This document shows positions 59,188 to 64,000 of a stretch of DNA of 64,000 nucleotides, piece by piece (the stretch's first letter is position 1; every line of letters begins with the position of its first letter). Below the pieces are notes generated by a model that saw only the letters and a list, made by a program, of their open reading frames with translations, had not been told where the DNA came from and did no database searches. A program made the position numbers and the translations under genes. The stretch is from Tubiluchus corallicola (Eukaryota > Priapulida > Priapulimorpha > Priapulimorphida > Tubiluchidae). Location of the stretch: assembly GCA_030141605.1 (NCBI GenBank), contig JAQGDQ010000097.1, positions 423,001 to 487,000 of the forward strand. Reading direction: 5' to 3'.

Positions 59188-59786
59188 AGGAAAACCAGAT
59201 TATTTTTCATATCACACCCCATTTTGAAGTATGGTAAAAGTATACATTTTAACAGCTATAATAATGCCAAAGCATTTCTGATAACTAAATAATAGGTGAA
59301 AAACTTCACTAAAGGCATGCGTGCTCAACTAGTGATGACATCATAGTGACACATAATTTTCAAAAGCACAAACAATCTGTGCGTGTGTTGTACGTGTTTG
59401 CAAAAGCGAAAGTTGAAGTATAGTACTACCGTACAACATTCAGTGTGATGTACAAAAAAACATAAAATTTAAAGTTTAACGTGTTCACGCATGAGCTCTC
59501 AAAGGTTTGCACTGCATCACAACTGAACACTTCTAAACTGAGAGGTAAAGCGCCTATTCTCGGGTAATGCGTTTCCGAGGTGTTGGCGCTAATGCCCGTT
59601 CAACTAGCGAACGGCGAAATGTATGAAACAGCAAAAAACTAACCGCCCGAACGCGGAACTACGTTTCTGTGTGCGTGGTAACAATTCTTTCACGTGAGTC
59701 ATTCTTGAGAAAATATTATCTTTCCTTGCAATATTTTATAGAGTAGGTTATTTTGAGTTACAGTTAAGATTGGGTCTGGTTTTCCT
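59188..59786. mobile_element. TTAA-target MITE (piggyBac/Kolobok-like)
   Basis: Perfect 12-bp TIRs AGGAAAACCAGA (59188-59199) and complement (59775-59786) are flanked on both sides by TTAA (59184-59187, 59787-59790). The 599-bp body is CG-richer than its surroundings and has an internal hairpin with GCGCC/GGCGC and CTCGG/CCGAG stems at about 59550-59590. It is non-coding. Confidence 0.8.
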
Positions 59787-61130
59787 TTAATATCATTTGT
59801 GCTCCATTTTCCACTTATTGTTAGATTTTACGTGCTTAGCCGTGACTTTTCCACAAACTGCGTAATTATTTGATGAGGCTTAATTACGCTTCTGCAAGTT
59901 AAGAGTAGACTAGGAGAAAAGATTCATTAATGATTGAATAGCAGTTGAGATTGCTGCTTCTGGTTTGGTTGATGCTGTAGTATACACAGTAAGACATTGT
60001 TGAACCATTCACTGCTTTAAAACAATGCTGGAGAAGTTATCATCAAATTCGTGGAACCATTGAAAAAATATAAGCAAGATATTTGAGATACCATCTCTAA
60101 TAACTTGGAATCAAAGACTTTTGTAGTATTTTTTACTTCCAACTGAATAAACCTGATTTCTTAGATAGTTAAAAAGCAGTCATAATGTGCCAGGATCGTA
60201 CCTTGATTCAGAATACGTTGCTAACAAGATTTTGCACAGGAGTTATATCTCTCTGCCATGTCGTTGACACATCGCTATTGTTAATGATCGTCATAAGCCG
60301 ACACTAAATTTCCTCTTCAGCTGCGTATTTCTATCCCTGTCCCCAGTGAATGTCAAGTCAGTTACAGTTTGTGACGAATAGAGAAATAATTGACTACAGA
60401 GTTGCTGTGCGGTCACTTACCTTGTTATATTATAGTTATTTTCTCTTGTTGTGTGTAGAGCAATGACTACTGGAATAAATTTCCCCTGTAAAACTGCAAA
60501 CTTGCCCTAGACGTTAAACAATCTTGAAAGTTACTAAGCAAAACATTTTTAGCTAGACTGAAGCAAATGGACTTTATCTGATCGTGAACCATTTCCAACC
60601 AAAAACCTCCACGATTCTTCAATAAACAGGAAAACTGAGCTAATCTGACTGAAAAAATGACGTTTGACACGATCAATAATCAATACTGAGAAAGTGCATA
60701 AATACTAAACCCAAAAGTTTGCTGGACACAAATGGATAGCGGTCAAGTGCTGTGTAATCTCCCAAGATTTTTTGGTGTTTTTTATTAATCAATCGGCAAG
60801 TGATAAAAGCTTACTATATGAGACAGTCAGGGCTCCAAATAGGTTCCACATGTTAGGAATGAATGCTGTAATCATGATCATTATCTACCCCATTGTCATC
60901 GCCATCATCATTAGCTGCAAGTTATATCGCCATCATTGTTGTCATTATTGAACGTCATTATATCCTTACTGTCGTTTTCATCATGTTGATCATTTTCTTC
61001 ATAATCGTCATCGTTACCATCAATGTGGATGTGTTCCGGATTACTGTAATGACTCTCACCATGACGAAAGTCATGATTATCACCAAGAATGCCCTGATTG
61101 TGTGAGTGTTTATGTTGTTTAATTGTTGTG
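59787..61130. other. Presumed intron or intergenic
   Basis: No exon recognised. The last part (60885-61085) is a degenerate CAT/GTC/ATT triplet-rich stretch. Confidence 0.4.
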
Positions 61131-61327
61131 TACAACATGTCTCTTGTTACGATTGAACTTGTCATACTATACATTATTTAAACTTTATTATTTGTTATTT
61201 ATTAATAATTAAATATTATTAATTAATATTACTTTATTGTTAATATCATTATTATTATATTGTTATTGTTATTAATTATTATATTATATTTTGTTATTAA
61301 TATTATTATTACAAGAGACATGTTGTA
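61131..61327. repeat. Long inverted repeat around an AT-only loop
   Basis: The 17-bp arms TACAACATGTCTCTTGT (61131-61147) and its exact complement (61311-61327) enclose about 160 bp of almost pure A/T. This could be a MITE or foldback element; no target duplication is clear. Confidence 0.8.
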
Positions 61328-62780
61328 GACTGCTAATGATCACGACTTTCAATGTAATTTATTATTTCCACCGACGTAATTTCTATATCCTTACATCAAA
61401 ATTTCCTATCTGATTTCAGACTTTCTTCACTGTAACACACAGTATCCCTATGGTGGATTATAATAGCGACCATAGAATCAGTTATAGGGAGTCTATCGTG
61501 ACTGACATTTATTACGTTAATGGCTAGCCGCTAGAGTGCACAATAATACTAATTTGTCATGGTATATAGATTTCTGCTATTCATGTTACCTAATAACATC
61601 GTATTACATGAAATTATGTTGGAAGTGAGAATATAACACTTATACTGTATATGATGTGAGCTTGCAGTTTGTCTATTTTGGTACCTGTAACGCAATTTAT
61701 GGAAATCATGGCTATTTTAGTTAAGTTTAGTTAATTCTATTTGCCATAATAAAATAATACACAGAATAATATGGTGAAAATAATTACACAGAATAAAGAA
61801 GAAAAACAAGCATGCAAATAATAAAGTTGATTAATAAATTATCGGGTCTGTCCAAGAAAAAAACTTGTACTGAGTTGTAGGCCCAATAAGGCAAACAGAA
61901 AAGCTAAGTGTAATTGCAAGAATAAAAGGTGATTTATAGTAAGAGAAGTATGGCAGGTAAAAAGGAATGAAGATTAAAATGAAAGTGAGAATGAAAAATT
62001 AGATTCGCATGAGAATGGCATAAGAATGTAGTAAATGTAAATATTATTAGTTTATTTATATATTTAAAATTTTATTTCAACGAATTGAAAGTACTGTAAG
62101 ATCAGTAAATAGTTACATTTACAGTTCAGTTACAGTAATTAGACGTATCTTCTTCCCACTGCTACAAGAAGCCATATGAACTGTCCTTGGAAAATAACAA
62201 CTCTTACCCAGGGGGCGGAAGTTACTTTATTGTTTGAATAAATTACGTATTTTCGTTTGGACAAAAATTGGTTTTCAGATTTGAGTCTAGTTTTCCTTTG
62301 CTTCTTTCCAAAATCAATGAGTGTAAGAGGTTTATGTTATGTTTGGCAAATTCAAGGTACCATTTATAGTGCTGCCTTGAGCGCCTTCTTGTATTTGAAC
62401 TTCCATGAAACCACTAACTTCCCGTTTCTGTACATCCTCAGATCGTGTTTGCTTTCCCGGGTTAGGAATCTTCAATGGCTTCAAGGCACTTTACTTTATA
62501 TTTTTATTAGATTTGTCGCTTCATCTTTGTTGAATTAGCCGTGGGCACAAATTTATTGGCACTGAAATATTTCTATCTGCACTTTGTTCACGTTGACGTT
62601 GAAATCAGTTTTATTCGCTTGGCCAATTGTTACTATACTAGTTGTTCTACTTGTGGCATTATTTCTTCGCTTTGTTGTCATGTAAGTTTCGCATCTTGTG
62701 ACTTCTACGCGTTTTACGTGATGAGCATGAGGACAAGGGCAGTGACAGTGTTGATTGCTGCGATGACAGCGAGATGTTAG
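61328..62780. other. Presumed intron or intergenic
   Basis: AT-rich, with no recognised exon, RNA gene or element. Confidence 0.35.
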
Positions 62781-62937
62781 TAGTGGTGGTGGTGGTGATC
62801 ATGATGTTGATGGTGATGATGATCATGATGATGTTGATGATGATGATGATGACGACGACGACGACTATGATGATGGGACTGAGATGATGATGATGGCGAC
62901 GACGACGACGATGGATGATGACAACGATGACGAGTAG
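62781..62937. repeat. Triplet repeat (GTG, GAT, GAC)
   Basis: A compound trinucleotide tract of GTGGTG, GATGAT and GACGAC runs, interrupted by single substitutions. Confidence 0.95.
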
Positions 62938-64000
62938 CCTGCAACTAAAAGCAGTGCGATAATAGCAACATTTACTTTAAAATGGTTCATTTTTCTTCTT
63001 TTTCCTTGGTTTTAGAATAAAATAATTTCTAGGTGGCTATTAATTTTATTGGTGGCCAACTGGGATTGAATGGAAACTTGTAGTAATTTGTAACCTGTTG
63101 GTGTGCTTCTAATTGCATTAAAAACCATTATGAAATTCAATTGTATTTTGTGATTGCTTGAATACCACATTGTGGTATGTGGTCGCTGAGATCTCATGCT
63201 ACTTTGTACCTGATGTTATCACTCGAGATTATTCTAGCTTGCTTGGCTCTATTTAACGAGTGACCACGAATCCTGGCAATGTTGAACTGTTTTTTGGCTA
63301 ATGTGGTCACTCCGATAATTGGTTTTTTGCTTATGTGGTCACTCCGATAATTGATTTCCACTTTCGTCTCCCTGTAACTTAGCTTATGGCTGTCCTACTT
63401 CATACTGCTTTTGCTGCTAATGCTTGCTTATTAGCCTTGGCGCATACTGTGGTAATCTCTTCTTGCTACCAAGAGATTTGGCAAGAAAATGTTGCTCATT
63501 CGAAATTGCGCTACTTAAACAGCTACTTTCTCAGCAATATTAACAGCTATATTCTTTTCACTGGCTCCTTGAATTACATTTTTAATATCACCGTTTGTTC
63601 TCGCACTGGACTAGAGTTTATTGATATTTTATTATTACTGTGTAGTGTTATACGAGTTTGGAATTTGGAGATAAGACAACTATGTATTATACAAAAGAAA
63701 GTTAGTATTCATTTGACCTATACCTTGTATGATATTTTAAGTCACAAGAGTGCGTTGTTCTGTAGAAAAAGTGTTTCTTATGTATTACGTGCAGAAACGC
63801 GTTTCAAGCAGACAAAACCCTTCACCTTGATGTAACATATTTTATTTGGATGTACAATAATTGCTCACACCATACTTCTACTTTAATTCGTATGGTTACT
63901 TGATTATGGCTGTGCCGTAAAGGACTTGCCTTATATGATTTACTTCGTTCCGCCTTCTCCTAATTTGGCTGTGCCACTTTCTGGAATGCTCCCCGCGTCT
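62938..64000. other. Right end of the window
   Basis: Contains a two-unit tandem duplication at 63289-63353 and an open plus-strand frame (63386-63835) that matches nothing I know. No exon of the Ig gene is recognised. Confidence 0.35.
63289..63353. repeat. Tandem duplication, 32-33-bp unit
   Basis: Units 63289-63321 and 63322-63353 both carry ATGTGGTCACTCCGATAATT and differ by an indel and one substitution. Confidence 0.9.

Noticed and set aside
63386-63835. 149-codon plus-strand frame near the right end
   Set aside because: It starts with ATG and is longer than most chance frames, but shows no known domain, no signal of splice sites at its edges and a composition like its surroundings. 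Transcript data would be needed.
1-64000. CRISPR arrays, bacterial operons, functional tRNA or rRNA genes
   Set aside because: Spliced genes and animal protein families show a eukaryotic genome; no regularly spaced repeat array or intact tRNA/rRNA gene is present.

Overview
The window reads as an intron-rich, AT-rich invertebrate animal genome. Five host genes are recognisable, four of them split by GT-AG introns. Between and inside them lie decayed LINE fragments, an LTR retroelement, several inverted-repeat DNA transposons (MITEs), possible tRNA-derived SINEs and microsatellites. The gene set (a MGAT4-type Golgi glycosyltransferase and an immunoglobulin-domain surface protein beside NUP54, COA5 and ATG7) says metazoan; I cannot name the phylum from sequence alone.

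Layout. 484-8240 (minus): NUP54 in ten exons, with an enlarged FG-repeat exon. 8923-11836 (plus): a 5'-truncated BEL/Pao LTR retroelement whose remaining pol reading frame (RNase H, integrase) is open and carries its catalytic residues, followed by one LTR. 12280-17890: a transposon cluster without host genes. It holds one element with 15-bp TIRs, two opposite-facing copies of a palindrome-rich MITE family, and two fragments of the same LINE 3' end. 18433-21185 (plus): COA5/PET191 in three exons, with LINE remnants in both introns. 21681-23762 (plus): ATG7 as a single uninterrupted reading frame, unusual beside such intron-rich neighbours. 26235-49398 (plus): a 14-exon MGAT4A/B orthologue over 23 kb whose introns hold a hAT-type MITE, a pogo/Tigger-type MITE, an 84-bp minisatellite, a foldback element, a LINE tail and a 306-bp direct repeat bracketing exon 10. 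From about 53.2 kb (plus): promoter-like sequence and the first coding exons of an immunoglobulin-superfamily protein (signal peptide plus two Ig domains). I find no further exon, so the gene probably leaves the window on the right. Its presumed long intron holds a TTAA-target MITE, a long inverted repeat and triplet repeats.

The host genes are not functionally linked as a cluster. They are ordinary housekeeping functions (nuclear pore transport, cytochrome oxidase assembly, autophagy conjugation, N-glycan branching) plus one adhesion or receptor-like gene. Exon coordinates come from reading frames, GT/AG junctions and phase agreement between successive exons; none is supported by transcript data. 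The most unusual material is the palindrome-rich MITE family at 14.1-17.9 kb, the intronless ATG7 and the exon-bracketing direct repeat in MGAT4.
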